Positions 25,306 to 34,783 are shown, numbered from the stretch's first letter. The stretch: 39,375 bases of DNA from Deltaproteobacteria bacterium (GCA_019307065.1 JAFDKH010000039.1:1-39375), one strand, 5' to 3'. Notes: generated by a model from the letters alone, not told the origin. Translations and numbers: made by a program.

Positions 25306-26247
25306 ATGCAAACTCTTAGAATAGTTAGCTGTCTTCTTATCTTCTGTGGGCCCCTGATTCCCACAGAGGTAGCCTGTGATCCGTCAGATCCACAACTCGA
25401 GCTGCTATTCAGCCTGGCCTGGGGAGGAAAAAACGGCCCGCAATTAAGCAACCGCGTAAAATCATCGCTGACCCAGGGCCCTACTTCGGTAGCATTAGGG
25501 CCACAAGGGAAAATCTGGATACTTGACAATCAGGCCAACCGCCTGCTGGCCTATGACAACAGCGGCTGCCTGCTCGAAGTCGTGGCTCTAACCCCCGGAC
25601 ACCGAGACGATTTGGCAGTCGGTCACGACGGGTCTTTGGCCTTGCTGGCCAGACACACAGCCAAGATCGAAATTCTAGGTAAAAACGGCCGGCCGAAAAA
25701 GACCATCGAGCTGGCGGCCCACTTGGGTCCGCCGCGCCGGATAGGTTTCACCCAAGAAATTCAGGTAGAAAACGCACACGGGGAGCGCTTCGCGCTTGGC
25801 CGGCCGGATGATCTCAAACCACTTCGCCAGGTGCTATTCAACCGCAGGCAGGGTCCGATCGGCTCGCTGTTCGACTGCGCGGTTTCCGTAGCTAACGGGA
25901 AAGTCAGCCTCTATCGCTGGGGGCAACCTTCCAAATTAACGGCCGAGCGCAGGCCGGCCGATCATATTATCGATCTCGAGCTGGACGGAGTTGCCTCGGC
26001 TCGATTGGTCAGTTCTTGCTCGTCAAGAGGCATGCTTGTCGAAGTTCAACGCCTGGAAGACGGCCCGGTAGTTAAGGTCTCGAAGGAAATCGTCTTTGTT
26101 CAAGACTGGCGTCCGGCGACGACCTGGCAGCTTCCGGGTTCTTCACGGCTGCAGCAAAGCTGCCTGTTTGCCCAGCGGGGCCCGGAGGTGATTATTGTCC
26201 AGGCGCTAGATCAGGGCCTGCATTTCTTTCGTTGGAGACTGCCATGA
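25306..26247 (+). CDS. Exported beta-propeller-like protein (NHL-type)
   Basis: About 313 residues from the ATG at 25306 (GGAG 8 nt upstream). A signal peptide (LRIVSCLLIFCGPLIP) is followed by beta-rich repeats such as GKIWILDNQANRLLAYDNSG and HDGSLALLARHTAKIEILGKNG, the pattern of NHL/six-bladed propeller proteins that bind ligands or partners outside the cytoplasm. No catalytic motif is visible. The stop overlaps the start of the next gene by ATGA, so the two are translated together; the propeller may serve the NlpC/P60-like protein that follows. Confidence 0.78.
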   Translation: MQTLRIVSCLLIFCGPLIPTEVACDPSDPQLELLFSLAWGGKNGPQLSNRVKSSLTQGPTSVALGPQGKIWILDNQANRLLAYDNSGCLLEVVALTPGHRDDLAVGHDGSLALLARHTAKIEILGKNGRPKKTIELAAHLGPPRRIGFTQEIQVENAHGERFALGRPDDLKPLRQVLFNRRQGPIGSLFDCAVSVANGKVSLYRWGQPSKLTAERRPADHIIDLELDGVASARLVSSCSSRGMLVEVQRLEDGPVVKVSKEIVFVQDWRPATTWQLPGSSRLQQSCLFAQRGPEVIIVQALDQGLHFFRWRLP

Positions 26248-27875
26248 AGGTAGGCTTAATCATCTTAGCGCTTGTGCTGATGACACCCTTAGCTACGGCC
26301 ATTGACCGGGCCGAAGTCATCGACCGGGCCAAGGCCTTTTGTTACCACCCCTGGCCCTGCGCCCAGGCCAATCTTGAGGCAGCTTGCCTGTCAAATTACG
26401 ACAGCCTGTACACAGTCGGCGACCACATGGGTTTACCCTACGACTGGGGCGGCTACGTTTCATTGCACCAGTTCGATCTCGACCTTCAAGCCGGCCAGGG
26501 GGCCGGGTCACCGCCCCAGGGAGAGGTGGCTGCTTGTACAACCGGCCTGGACTGTTCGGGATATGTCAGCCAATGCTGGGACACAGACTATAAATACGGC
26601 ACCTGGACAATCGAGGAAATCAGCACGCCGATCAATGTATCCGATTTACTGCCGGGTGATGCCTTGAACTATCCCGGCTACCACATCGAGTTGTATGGCG
26701 GTACGCTGGCTAATGGAACACCCTTTTTTTATCACGCCCTGCCTCCCAATGTTCATATCAACTGGTATACCGGCTGGGCCGGCGTTCAGGATTTCGATGC
26801 GATTCGCTACGACCAGATCGGCAGCGCCGGTTCCGATCTGGGCAGCATGTCAAACCCGATCTTGATTAGCGGCTGGATATACACAGACAATCGCGATACC
26901 CGCCAGAGTCCCAGCGACTTGCTGGATGCCTGCGGGGCAGTGCCGGGCACCGACGAATCCGGCCCGGAATTCGTCTACCAGTTCGAGACTACTGTCCCGG
27001 GAACGTTGCTGGCCACAGTCACTGTTGGGGGCGGAGTCGACATCGATCTGCACCTGTACCAGAACCTGGCCGAGCGCGACTGCATCGCCCGCCACGACCA
27101 CACCTTGGAGATTCAGCTTGATGCCTGCGGGACCTACTACCTCGTGCTCGACACCTGGGTTTCGGCCGATGGGACCGAACACCCGGGAGCCTACACCTTG
27201 ACTGCGGATTTCACTCCGACCGGCGGCAGTTGCCAGGCCATGCCAAACTACGATTTCCTGGGCGGGCCCGGCCAGGCTTGCGCTTATCCAGACCATTCCG
27301 ATCTTTACTATTGCAACCCGGGCCTCGGGGCAACTACTTGCCTTTACACCTCCGGAATAGATGCCTTTTCGTTTTGCACCTATCCATGCGCAGACGACGC
27401 CGATTGTATCGAGGACTTCCCCGGCGGCTGTTGCTTGGACATCGGCGACCACGAGTTCTTCTGTGTGATTGAGGACCTGTGTCCCGTAGACGACGACGGC
27501 GGGACAGACGGATCAGCCGATGCCGGTTCTGATCCCGGCTGGGATGCCGGTTCTGATCCCGGTTGGGATGCCGGTTCGGATCCCGGCTGGGATGCCGGCT
27601 CTGATCCCGGCCGGGATGCCGGTTCTGATCCCGGTTGGGATGCCGGAGCTGACCCTGGTCGGGACGCCTTCGCCGATGCAACTGTCGACGCGGGATCTTC
27701 GACAGACGATCAAACACTCAACGACAACCAGCCCAGCTGCGGTTGTTCGAGCAACTCAACTTTTGGTTCGGTGTTGCCGGTCTTGTTATTGCTGTTGGGC
27801 TGGTTGAGAGCCGGCCGCTCAGATATCCGCCGCCGCTTGACACTCAACACCAGGCACGATAAAAAAAAGCCATAA
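26244..27875 (+). CDS. Exported NlpC/P60-like Cys peptidase with Asp-Ala-Gly repeats and MYXO-CTERM-like tail
   Basis: About 543 residues from the ATG at 26244, which overlaps the preceding stop and has GGAG upstream. A signal peptide (residues 1-19) is followed by a domain with the NlpC/P60 signature: YDWGGY, then Cys104 in TGLDCSGYV and His147 in PGYHIELYGG, which suggests peptidoglycan endopeptidase or amidase activity. Residues about 205-320 look like a bacterial pre-peptidase C-terminal beta-sandwich (ATVTVGGGVDIDLHLY). A Cys-rich segment, six DAGSDPGW-like repeats and an end of CGCS, a hydrophobic helix and Arg-rich residues follow, as in MYXO-CTERM surface proteins. The third residue of the catalytic triad is not certain. 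Confidence 0.82.
   Translation: MKVGLIILALVLMTPLATAIDRAEVIDRAKAFCYHPWPCAQANLEAACLSNYDSLYTVGDHMGLPYDWGGYVSLHQFDLDLQAGQGAGSPPQGEVAACTTGLDCSGYVSQCWDTDYKYGTWTIEEISTPINVSDLLPGDALNYPGYHIELYGGTLANGTPFFYHALPPNVHINWYTGWAGVQDFDAIRYDQIGSAGSDLGSMSNPILISGWIYTDNRDTRQSPSDLLDACGAVPGTDESGPEFVYQFETTVPGTLLATVTVGGGVDIDLHLYQNLAERDCIARHDHTLEIQLDACGTYYLVLDTWVSADGTEHPGAYTLTADFTPTGGSCQAMPNYDFLGGPGQACAYPDHSDLYYCNPGLGATTCLYTSGIDAFSFCTYPCADDADCIEDFPGGCCLDIGDHEFFCVIEDLCPVDDDGGTDGSADAGSDPGWDAGSDPGWDAGSDPGWDAGSDPGRDAGSDPGWDAGADPGRDAFADATVDAGSSTDDQTLNDNQPSCGCSSNSTFGSVLPVLLLLLGWLRAGRSDIRRRLTLNTRHDKKKP
27519..27662 (+). repeat. 24-bp tandem repeat, six copies
   Basis: Six head-to-tail copies of a 24-bp unit (GATGCCGGTTCTGATCCCGG plus four bases) lie in the NlpC/P60-like gene and encode the eight-residue unit Asp-Ala-Gly-Ser-Asp-Pro-Gly-Trp/Arg. 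The first five differ by few bases; the sixth is more diverged. This is a spacer before the C-terminal anchor and is likely to vary in copy number between strains. Confidence 0.95.
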
Positions 27876-27899
27876 CTATCACGAAAAGAGGATAGAAAA

Positions 27900-28490
27900 G
27901 TGCGCCTTAGATATACCGAACTGAAGGGAATGACAGTCCTGGCCGATAAGGAAGGCAAACTGCTGGGTTCCGTGCGCAAGCTACAGGTGGACTCCAAACG
28001 CAAGATGACTGTCGGCCTGGTATTCAAGTCGAAGAGTCTGTCAGGTGAACGCTGGGCAAAAGTTTCTAAAATCCAGCGCGTTGGAGAAGACGTCGTTTTC
28101 CTTGCCGACGAAAAAGCTGTTCGAGAAGATGCCCCGAATGGGCGCGATGTCAGGGACTTGTTGGGCTTGCCGGTTACTTCGCTAGACGGCAAACGTCTCG
28201 GCGCACTTGATGATCTGATTTTCGAGACCGACAACTGGTCGATCGCGGCCCTGGCTCTCGATTCCGGCGGCGAGGTAGACCTTTCTAAAGATGCTGTTTT
28301 CGGCGAAGACACAATCTTGTTGCAAAAGGGCGCCTTCGACTTGATCCGCCAAAGCTCGAGTTCCGGCTCGGGATTTTTAGCCCGCGTTTTTGCCGGCGAC
28401 GAAGAAGAAACACCGAAAAAACCAAGGCGCAAGACCAGGGCCAAAATCAAGCCTAAAAAGAAAGCCACAAAAGGAAAATCCAGGCGTTAA
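27900..28490 (+). CDS. PRC-barrel domain protein, paralog 1
   Basis: 196 residues starting at GTG (27900) with AGAGGA 8 nt upstream. Two PRC-barrel-like units are visible (LKGMTVLADKEGKLLGSVRKLQVD and LLGLPVTSLDGKRLGALDDLIFE), followed by a very basic Lys/Arg tail (from about residue 165) that could bind nucleic acid or membrane phospholipid. PRC barrels occur in the RNA maturation factor RimM and in photosynthetic reaction centre subunit H; the role here is unknown. A paralog follows 41 bp downstream. Confidence 0.8.
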   Translation: MRLRYTELKGMTVLADKEGKLLGSVRKLQVDSKRKMTVGLVFKSKSLSGERWAKVSKIQRVGEDVVFLADEKAVREDAPNGRDVRDLLGLPVTSLDGKRLGALDDLIFETDNWSIAALALDSGGEVDLSKDAVFGEDTILLQKGAFDLIRQSSSSGSGFLARVFAGDEEETPKKPRRKTRAKIKPKKKATKGKSRR

Positions 28491-28531
28491 TCCAAAGCAG
28501 CTAAGCTAAAACTAACGAAATAGGAGGGGTT

Positions 28532-29146
28532 ATGTTCAGGCAACTCCAGGAAATCAGGGGCATGCAGGTTGTCACGCTGACCGAGGGCCGCATCATGGGC
28601 TCGGTCCAGAAAATGTATCTCAACTCCAAGAAGAAGTGTGTTTCCGGAATGGTATTGAAAGAGTCCCGCTTTTCCGGTCAGGAAAGCTGGGTCGACATTC
28701 GCGATATAGACAAAGTCGGCGAGGATGTGATCTTCGTCAAGCGCGCAAGTGTCTGCAAGGCCAAAAACCCCGTTGGGCGAAGCTTGAAAGACCTGATGGG
28801 TATGCAAGTCGCCACCAAGGGCGGAAAAATTATTGGCTCGCTGGTCGACGTGGAAATCGACGATGAATGGCGAGTCGTCGAAATCAACCTGTCTGAAAAA
28901 AGAATCGTTGAAATCGATTCGCGCCAGGCGATCTTCGGCCAGGACGCAATCCTGCTCAGGGTCGGGGCCGAGACCCAAGTACGCAAAGCCTCACGTCAAA
29001 AAACCGGATTTCTTGCCAGAGTCTTCGGCTCGGAAGTCGTTATGGAAACTGCCGGGGCCATTTCCAGGGCTGAAAAGGCCGGCGTTCCTGCTAAGACTGC
29101 TGTAAAAACGAAGAAAACCACACGCAAGAAATCGCGCAAGAAGTAA
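28532..29146 (+). CDS. PRC-barrel domain protein, paralog 2
   Basis: 204 residues from an ATG with AGGAGGGG upstream. It has the same plan as the preceding gene: two PRC-barrel-like units (IRGMQVVTLTEGRIMGSVQKMYLN and LMGMQVATKGGKIIGSLVDVEID), the shared sequence SGFLARVF/TGFLARVFGSE near the end, and a Lys/Arg-rich tail. The pair arose by duplication and probably forms one transcript. No partner gene suggests a function. Confidence 0.8.
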   Translation: MFRQLQEIRGMQVVTLTEGRIMGSVQKMYLNSKKKCVSGMVLKESRFSGQESWVDIRDIDKVGEDVIFVKRASVCKAKNPVGRSLKDLMGMQVATKGGKIIGSLVDVEIDDEWRVVEINLSEKRIVEIDSRQAIFGQDAILLRVGAETQVRKASRQKTGFLARVFGSEVVMETAGAISRAEKAGVPAKTAVKTKKTTRKKSRKK

Positions 29147-29159
29147 ATCAAACCATCAA

Positions 29160-30212
29160 TCAATATCCGCAAGCAAACACAATCAGCCCGACCAGCAGTC
29201 CCAAAACCAAATTGAAAGCCTTGATGGTCAGCGAGTCACGAACGCTGACCGACAGCAAGGGCAGCATCCCGTGGCCGTCTTGAACAATAGAGCTGGTCAG
29301 CAAGATCGAAAACGGGATTGTGCCCTGCACAAACAAAAAGACAAACAGCAAGTGAGGGCCCGAGTCTGGAATGACGCCGATCAAGGCGGCCAGAACCAGG
29401 ATCCAGACCAGGTGACCTGAAATGATTTCATGCAGATCAACGAAATGTTCGCCGATCGCCAGCAACAACAGGGCCCCCAGAGTCCAGGCGAAGATACGCG
29501 GCAAATGATGACGAGTAATGTGGTGCCCGATATGCTCGATCAGGTAGTGGTCAGGCACGCTAATGATCACGAAAAGACCGGCCGCTAAAAGAACCAGGAT
29601 GGCGATTCTGATCCAGTTCCACTCGTCGGGCCCGACTACTCCGAGGCTGACGCCTAAGCCGGCAACCAGTATCACCAGCAAGTAGACTATCCTGAGCGGG
29701 TGCATTTTAATCAGCTGCGATCTCAGCCCTTGTTCCGGCCAGGTCCGGCAATCTTGCTCGCTTAGATGATGGGCTTCATGGCGACACTCGGCACAGGGAA
29801 CGATCTTCAGTTTTCTGGCCAACTTGTCACAGATAAAGCCATAAGCAACACCCAAGACGAATAAGATCCCGAACAATAAAACGGCGGTTTTAGGCATTTG
29901 GGCAAGCATGACGAAGGCGGCATCGCCGGAAGATGCCACGAAACAACCGACGATGGCCCCGAACCCCAGCATGCCGCGAATGTAAAAAGTAACCGATAAA
30001 AACGACCCCAGACAACCCGGCAGGGCGCCTAGTAGACTCGACAACAAATACTGACGCGATTTGCCGCTCCTCAGCGCAGTAGTCAGTCGGCCCTGGGTAA
30101 AAACATTGAGGTAATCGACGACAACCATCATCATGAAGACAAACAGGCTGATCCCCAGGGCATGCAGACCGGCGTACAGTAATGTGTCTCCTAGCTCAAC
30201 ATGATCGTGCAT
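29160..30212 (-). CDS. Putative multi-TM heavy-metal exporter (ArsP_2-like)
   Basis: About 350 residues and roughly ten hydrophobic segments. The start is taken as the ATG at 30212 (AGGG 9 nt upstream); the reading frame is open further upstream to 30281. It resembles the putative 10-TM heavy-metal exporter family: LGALPGCLGSFLSVTFYIRG, SSGDAAFVMLAQMPKTA and GVIPDSGPHLLFV recur in that group. A central cytoplasmic loop has Cys and His (CAECRHEAHHLSEQDC) and an exposed HxxH stretch (HIGHHITRHH), suitable for metal binding. Metal specificity cannot be told. It converges with the PRC-barrel genes. Confidence 0.7.
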   Translation of the reverse strand: MHDHVELGDTLLYAGLHALGISLFVFMMMVVVDYLNVFTQGRLTTALRSGKSRQYLLSSLLGALPGCLGSFLSVTFYIRGMLGFGAIVGCFVASSGDAAFVMLAQMPKTAVLLFGILFVLGVAYGFICDKLARKLKIVPCAECRHEAHHLSEQDCRTWPEQGLRSQLIKMHPLRIVYLLVILVAGLGVSLGVVGPDEWNWIRIAILVLLAAGLFVIISVPDHYLIEHIGHHITRHHLPRIFAWTLGALLLLAIGEHFVDLHEIISGHLVWILVLAALIGVIPDSGPHLLFVFLFVQGTIPFSILLTSSIVQDGHGMLPLLSVSVRDSLTIKAFNLVLGLLVGLIVFACGY

Positions 30213-30365
30213 CTTGTGAACCCTAACTAAAACTGATTTGTCAAACAACTTGAAACTAGTTAGCTCAAGCTGACATGTCAAATAGTTCGATTCATTAGTG
30301 ACAAACTGAATGTTTTTTGCGTAAGATGTCCGGAACCAGGCGGAATCAACAACAAAGGAGAAACC

Positions 30366-31316
30366 ATGCTTAAAACACGTATAACCGACCTGTTGGGGAT
30401 CCGCTATCCAATAATAAAAGGGGGCATGGCCTGGTGCTCAGGCGCCAAGCTGGCTTCGGCAGTTTCGGCGGCCGGTGGACTGGGATTAGTCGGCGGCGGC
30501 TCGATGGACCCTGATTTATTCCGCAGCCAGATTCGAAAAGCAGCTACCCTGACCGACAAGCCGGTTGGGGTGAATATCCCCTTAACATTCAAACAATCAC
30601 CGGATTTAGTGACAGTCGCCAAAGAAGAAAAGGTCCCGGTTGTGTTTACTTCGGCCGGTTCACCCAAGCGCCACACTGCAATGTTTAAAGACAACGGCGC
30701 CAAGGTTTTCCACGTCGCCAGCACGCCCGAGCAGGCCGTCAAGTGCGAAAAAGCCGGCGTTGACGGTGTGGTAATCGAAGGCTACGAAGCCGGCGGGCAC
30801 AACGGTCGCGAGGAACTTACTACCATGGTCCTGACCGCCCATGCCGCTAAGCTGGTTTCGGTACCGCTGCTGGCAGCCGGCGGTATTGCTACCGGCCGGC
30901 AACTCCTGGCGGCCCTGGCACTCGGAGCCGAGGGCGTACAAATCGGAAGTCGTTTCGCCATGACCAAAGAAAGTGCAGCCCACCAAAAATTCAAGGAATT
31001 CTGCGTCGCGGCCCAGTCCGACGCAACTCTGGTTGTCTTGAAAAAGAAGATCCCGGTTCGCATGATGGACAATCCATTTCGTGAACGGATCATCGAGGCC
31101 GAAGCCAGGGGGGCCTCGGGAGACGAATTGCTCGAAATCCTGGGCGAAGGGCGACCGCGCCAGGGTATGTTTGAAGGTGACTTGACCGAAGGTGTCCTCG
31201 AGATTGGACAGGTTGCCGGAATGCTCGATGATCTGCCGACCTGCGCAGAGGTTATTAAGAAGATCGTTGCCGAATACGAGCGTGCCCGGCGAGTCCTGCC
31301 GCCTGTATCCGAATAG
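30366..31316 (+). CDS. Nitronate monooxygenase / FabK-type FMN enzyme
   Basis: 316 residues from an ATG with AAAGGAG 6 nt upstream. An FMN-binding TIM barrel of the nitronate monooxygenase/enoyl-ACP reductase II family: IRYPIIKGGMAW at the N-terminus, SAAGGLGLVGGG, the family motif GYEAGGHNG, AAGGIATGRQLLAALALGAEGVQIGSRF for phosphate binding. FabK reduces enoyl-ACP in fatty-acid synthesis; nitronate monooxygenases detoxify nitronates. Sequence alone does not separate the two, and no fatty-acid synthesis genes are adjacent. It is transcribed alone. Confidence 0.85.
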   Translation: MLKTRITDLLGIRYPIIKGGMAWCSGAKLASAVSAAGGLGLVGGGSMDPDLFRSQIRKAATLTDKPVGVNIPLTFKQSPDLVTVAKEEKVPVVFTSAGSPKRHTAMFKDNGAKVFHVASTPEQAVKCEKAGVDGVVIEGYEAGGHNGREELTTMVLTAHAAKLVSVPLLAAGGIATGRQLLAALALGAEGVQIGSRFAMTKESAAHQKFKEFCVAAQSDATLVVLKKKIPVRMMDNPFRERIIEAEARGASGDELLEILGEGRPRQGMFEGDLTEGVLEIGQVAGMLDDLPTCAEVIKKIVAEYERARRVLPPVSE

Positions 31317-31318
31317 CA

Positions 31319-31348
31319 AATCTCGGGTCGTCTCTTTAGGCCGAGATT
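31319..31348. terminator. Possible bidirectional terminator between convergent genes
   Basis: An 8-bp inverted repeat (AATCTCGG / CCGAGATT) with a 14-nt loop spans the junction of the convergent FMN-enzyme and ABC permease genes and overlaps the permease stop. T-rich sequence (ATTATTTC) follows on the plus strand. The loop is long and the T-tract poor, so the call is weak. Confidence 0.3.
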
Positions 31349-33012
31349 ATTTCGATCAAGGACTCTTTTTTTGCCATCATCTGGCGAACTGCGACCGGAA
31401 AAAGTAAGCGATAGATCAAAAAACCCAGCCCGGGCAGAATTGCCAGCCCCAGCCACAACCAGGCTCCGGCTGCCGAGCAGACATTCAGGACCGTCAAAAC
31501 GATTAGCGAACACAAGCTCAAGACAACAACGCTCCAGAGAAAACTGGAACCGACCGGACGGTCCCGTCGGGAAAGGTTGAATCTGAACTTGCGCGGATAG
31601 CGAATCGAGAGCAGGTTGCCGGCCGCCAGAGTGCAAAATAAACCAAATGGAAAAACCAGGATTGGCAACAACATTGATTTGCTTTTGACTGCCGGCATAA
31701 CGGCAACCAGTAAAAGGCCCAGGCAGGTGAACTGAACCAGGGCGAAGACAGCCTGGGCCAGGTTGCGTCCGGTCAACCAGTCTTTTGGCGAAACCGGAGT
31801 TATAAAAGTCTGAATGATGCCCGACCCATCATACCCGAAGCTGTTCGAGAAGAACTGCCCGGATAAAACCGAAAGAACGTAAAGACACATCAGTGTTAGA
31901 AACACCGCCGCCCAAACCTCTCCCCACAGATATTGAAACAACTGGGGCGCCCCGATTATCTTCAGCAAAATGAGCAGGAAGAAAGGCACGGCAAAAAGCA
32001 AACGCGCCTTGGGATTGCTTGTCAGGGTCTTGATTTCTTTTTCGAAGATAGCCGAAACCGGTCCAGAGAAACCCGGCAACTGCCAGCCTTTTGGTTTATC
32101 GACAGCCTTATCAGTCTTGGGCCCCGGCGAAGCCTGAAGTCGAAAACCCTTGCCGCCACGGTAGTAGCGCTTGAGCAATACCAGGCCCAATAGCCAGGTG
32201 ATTGAACCGGTAAATAACATCATCGCCATACAACCTATTACGATTGCAGTTTTCCCGACGGCCGCGGCCGATAATCCCAGAGCCAGCCAGCCGGGCGGCG
32301 TGTTGCCCAGGGCCCGGGCCGTGCGGGCCAAAATCTCTAAGTCTTTTTCCGAGCCGCCGAATTCGCCCAAGCGGGCAAATAGCCAGGATGCATCTACCGG
32401 AGGAATAAAAGCAGCCAGTCCGAGGAATACTAAAAAACCTGCGAAAATTATCTCGCCCGAGCGGCGCGATGTCATAACATTCAGAAACAGGTTCTGTAGA
32501 AAGCGACCGCAGGCGACATTCATCAGGGTAAAGACGACTATCAATCCGCTAGTCGCAAGCCAGCCGGGCATCAGCGTCCGCGACAGACCCAAAGCAGCCC
32601 CAATCAGGGCCGGATAGAAAAAAAGAACGGCCGGTTCGAACAAGGCCGCAGTCGATTGAATCATATACAGCCTGGCCGGCCGAACCGGATAGCTGAAAAA
32701 TCGGCCGAGCTCGTAGGCTTCATCAACCTGGGCGGCAACTACCGGCCAGATTACCCAGAAAAGTCCCAACAAGAAAAAATACAGGCTCAGGCTGAAAGCC
32801 ATCCAGACCGGATTGGTTGCAATCCGGCCAACCTCAGAAAAAAGCAGGTATCCGCCGACCCCCAGCCCACCCGAGAGTCCCAGAGCGGCTAAAATGGCCA
32901 GCCCGGTGCCCCAGTAACCTCGCCCAGTCATCTGCCTGGCAAAAAGCAAAAATCGCAGAGACAAGATCAGCTTGACTGTCTCGATTAATCCTGGAGGTTT
33001 AAAGTCAGTCAC
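31336..33012 (-). CDS. ABC transporter permease (large multi-TM subunit)
   Basis: 558 residues with about 12 hydrophobic segments in an arrangement like the putative ABC-2-type permeases of around 550 residues. It starts at GTG (33012), overlapping the last codons of the ATPase gene by 8 bp, so translation is coupled and the two form one exporter. The stretch QVDEAYELGRFFSYPVRPARLY is an amphipathic coupling-type segment. The substrate is unknown; the length and lack of a binding protein suggest export rather than import. Confidence 0.82.
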   Translation of the reverse strand: MTDFKPPGLIETVKLILSLRFLLFARQMTGRGYWGTGLAILAALGLSGGLGVGGYLLFSEVGRIATNPVWMAFSLSLYFFLLGLFWVIWPVVAAQVDEAYELGRFFSYPVRPARLYMIQSTAALFEPAVLFFYPALIGAALGLSRTLMPGWLATSGLIVVFTLMNVACGRFLQNLFLNVMTSRRSGEIIFAGFLVFLGLAAFIPPVDASWLFARLGEFGGSEKDLEILARTARALGNTPPGWLALGLSAAAVGKTAIVIGCMAMMLFTGSITWLLGLVLLKRYYRGGKGFRLQASPGPKTDKAVDKPKGWQLPGFSGPVSAIFEKEIKTLTSNPKARLLFAVPFFLLILLKIIGAPQLFQYLWGEVWAAVFLTLMCLYVLSVLSGQFFSNSFGYDGSGIIQTFITPVSPKDWLTGRNLAQAVFALVQFTCLGLLLVAVMPAVKSKSMLLPILVFPFGLFCTLAAGNLLSIRYPRKFRFNLSRRDRPVGSSFLWSVVVLSLCSLIVLTVLNVCSAAGAWLWLGLAILPGLGFLIYRLLFPVAVRQMMAKKESLIEIISA

Positions 33013-33781
33013 GGGAGTTTTTTCCTACCAGCCAATCCGGTAGTTGCTCCTGCGGACCCTCTGTCCCGACTACCCGGCAAAAAACGTCCTGCAGGGACTC
33101 ACCGCTCGAGCGCAGTTGCTCAATATCCGTCTCATGAGAAAGCCGACCGTGATTAATAATCCCCACTCGTTGACATAGCTTCTCGGCAACTTCCAGAATA
33201 TGGGTAGTCAGTAAAACCGTGGCACCCTGCCCACAGAGCCCGATCAAGAGCCGCCGGATAGTTTCGGCACTCAGGGCATCGACACCTTCAAAGGGTTCGT
33301 CAAAAAACAAAAGATCAGGAGCATGGATCAAGGCACAGCCGATAGCCAGCTTCTTACACATTCCGCGGGAATAATCAGCCACTAAAACAGCGGCATCTTT
33401 TTCCAGGTTGGTAAGCTGCAGCAGCGACCTGGCTCGCCGGTTTGACTCCTTGCGCCCCAGACCGAACATTCTGGCGGTGAAAACCAATTGCTCGAGACCG
33501 TTCAGGCGCTCGAACAGGGCCCCCTTCTCCGAGACGACTCCCATGCGGGCCTTGAACCAGGGGTCATCCGGATCCATTTTTTTACCGAGCAATTCTATCT
33601 GGCCGGCGGTCGGTCGTAACGTGCCAGTCAACAAGCCAATCGTGGTGGATTTGCCGGCCCCGTTGGGTCCCAGCAGACCATAGAACATCCCGCGTTCGAT
33701 ACGCAGATCCAATCCATTGACCGCAACTGTATTGGCGAAATGCTTGACGATGCCCTTGGTTTCGATGGCTAGTTTGTCCAT
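33005..33781 (-). CDS. ABC transporter ATP-binding protein
   Basis: 258 residues, a complete nucleotide-binding subunit: Walker A GPNGAGKST, Q-loop region MGVVSEKGALFERL (the usual Gln is Glu, as in many ABC-2 ATPases), signature YSRGMCKKLAIG (a variant of LSGGQ), Walker B LLFFDEPFEGVD and the switch His in LLTTHILE. It energises the permease encoded directly downstream with an 8-bp overlap. The 135 bp upstream, shared with a divergent gene, contain no promoter I can call with confidence. Confidence 0.93.
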   Translation of the reverse strand: MDKLAIETKGIVKHFANTVAVNGLDLRIERGMFYGLLGPNGAGKSTTIGLLTGTLRPTAGQIELLGKKMDPDDPWFKARMGVVSEKGALFERLNGLEQLVFTARMFGLGRKESNRRARSLLQLTNLEKDAAVLVADYSRGMCKKLAIGCALIHAPDLLFFDEPFEGVDALSAETIRRLLIGLCGQGATVLLTTHILEVAEKLCQRVGIINHGRLSHETDIEQLRSSGESLQDVFCRVVGTEGPQEQLPDWLVGKNSRD

Positions 33782-33916
33782 GCTGACAACAGCATACCGG
33801 CATCTCCCGGTCAGATCATCAGGTATTTTGGCAACAGGCAGTTCACTGATCTTGTGTATACCAGGCAGGCAAGCTAAACTGGCCCTCGGTTATCTCAACC
33901 GATTAAGGAGCAGGAA

Positions 33917-34348
33917 ATGGGAAAGACTGCCGGCATGCCCAATTATCGGGCAAAACAAAACCTGTTGTTCGGCAAGGAAATCAACCCCCAGGAGTTGTCG
34001 CGGATTGGCCGTGAGTTCCTGAAGGCCGGCTGGCTGAACGACGCGATCGACTTTCTGGCCAAGGGCGGTGATGATGAATCACTGATCGACATTCGCGCCC
34101 GGGCAATCGAAGAGGGTGACGTCTTTATTTTTCGCCGAGTGCTTAAGGCAACCGGTACCACCGCAGAAGAGAAAGACTGGCGTGAGATCGGTGATTGCGC
34201 CCTGTTGCTCGAAAAATTGCAGTTCGCCCGCGAAGCTTACCGCATGGCCGGCGATCGCAAGGCCATGGACAAAATCGATAGCCTGATCAATCCAAGTGAT
34301 GAGTCAGCTCTAGAAGAGCCCCGGGTCGATCAGTCCGAAGAAAGTTAA
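33917..34348 (+). CDS. Hypothetical helical protein
   Basis: 143 residues from an ATG with AAGGAG 6 nt upstream. No signal peptide; the body is helical with TPR-like spacing (LSRIGREFLKAGWLNDAIDFL and IGDCALLLEKLQFAREAYRMAGD), and the C-terminus is acidic. I do not recognise a family beyond the helical-repeat look. The next gene starts 5 bp after its stop. Confidence 0.75.
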   Translation: MGKTAGMPNYRAKQNLLFGKEINPQELSRIGREFLKAGWLNDAIDFLAKGGDDESLIDIRARAIEEGDVFIFRRVLKATGTTAEEKDWREIGDCALLLEKLQFAREAYRMAGDRKAMDKIDSLINPSDESALEEPRVDQSEES

Positions 34349-34353
34349 AAGGC

Positions 34354-34782
34354 ATGCCTCGACTCGTTATAATTTTTCTGGGCGGGCTGCTGTTTACCCA
34401 GCCGGGTTGCGTTTTCTTGGCCCTTGGCGAAAAAAAGATGGCCGTCTGCGAAAGCATATATTTCGACAACATCGACGGAAAAGAATATACAATCATCCGT
34501 CACAAAAACGGCGTGGCTTCAGAAGGCTCGCTGACTTTCAACATCAGTGACGACTGCCAGATAGAATACCGCAAAGATCTGACTCAGCTGGGCATAGATT
34601 CCATGCATATCAGAGATGCCCGTTCGGCTTCCGGCGCAATCGTGGTTTTACGAACTACGACAGAACATAAACACGGCGGCCTGTATGCCTGCAGCGCTCC
34701 GCTGGTCGAATTTGAAACTCTCGAGTTCCTCTGCCCGCCCGAATTGGGCGGCATAACTTTTCAAATGATTCCTCAAAATTAA
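34354..34782 (+). CDS. Hypothetical exported or lipoprotein
   Basis: 142 residues beginning with a hydrophobic signal (LVIIFLGGLLFTQPGC) that could end in a lipobox Cys. The mature part is mostly beta-strand-like with three further Cys. No family is recognised. It follows the helical protein by 5 bp, with a weak AAGG ribosome binding site, and ends 1 bp from the convergent membrane-protein gene. Confidence 0.7.
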   Translation: MPRLVIIFLGGLLFTQPGCVFLALGEKKMAVCESIYFDNIDGKEYTIIRHKNGVASEGSLTFNISDDCQIEYRKDLTQLGIDSMHIRDARSASGAIVVLRTTTEHKHGGLYACSAPLVEFETLEFLCPPELGGITFQMIPQN

Positions 34783-34783
34783 T

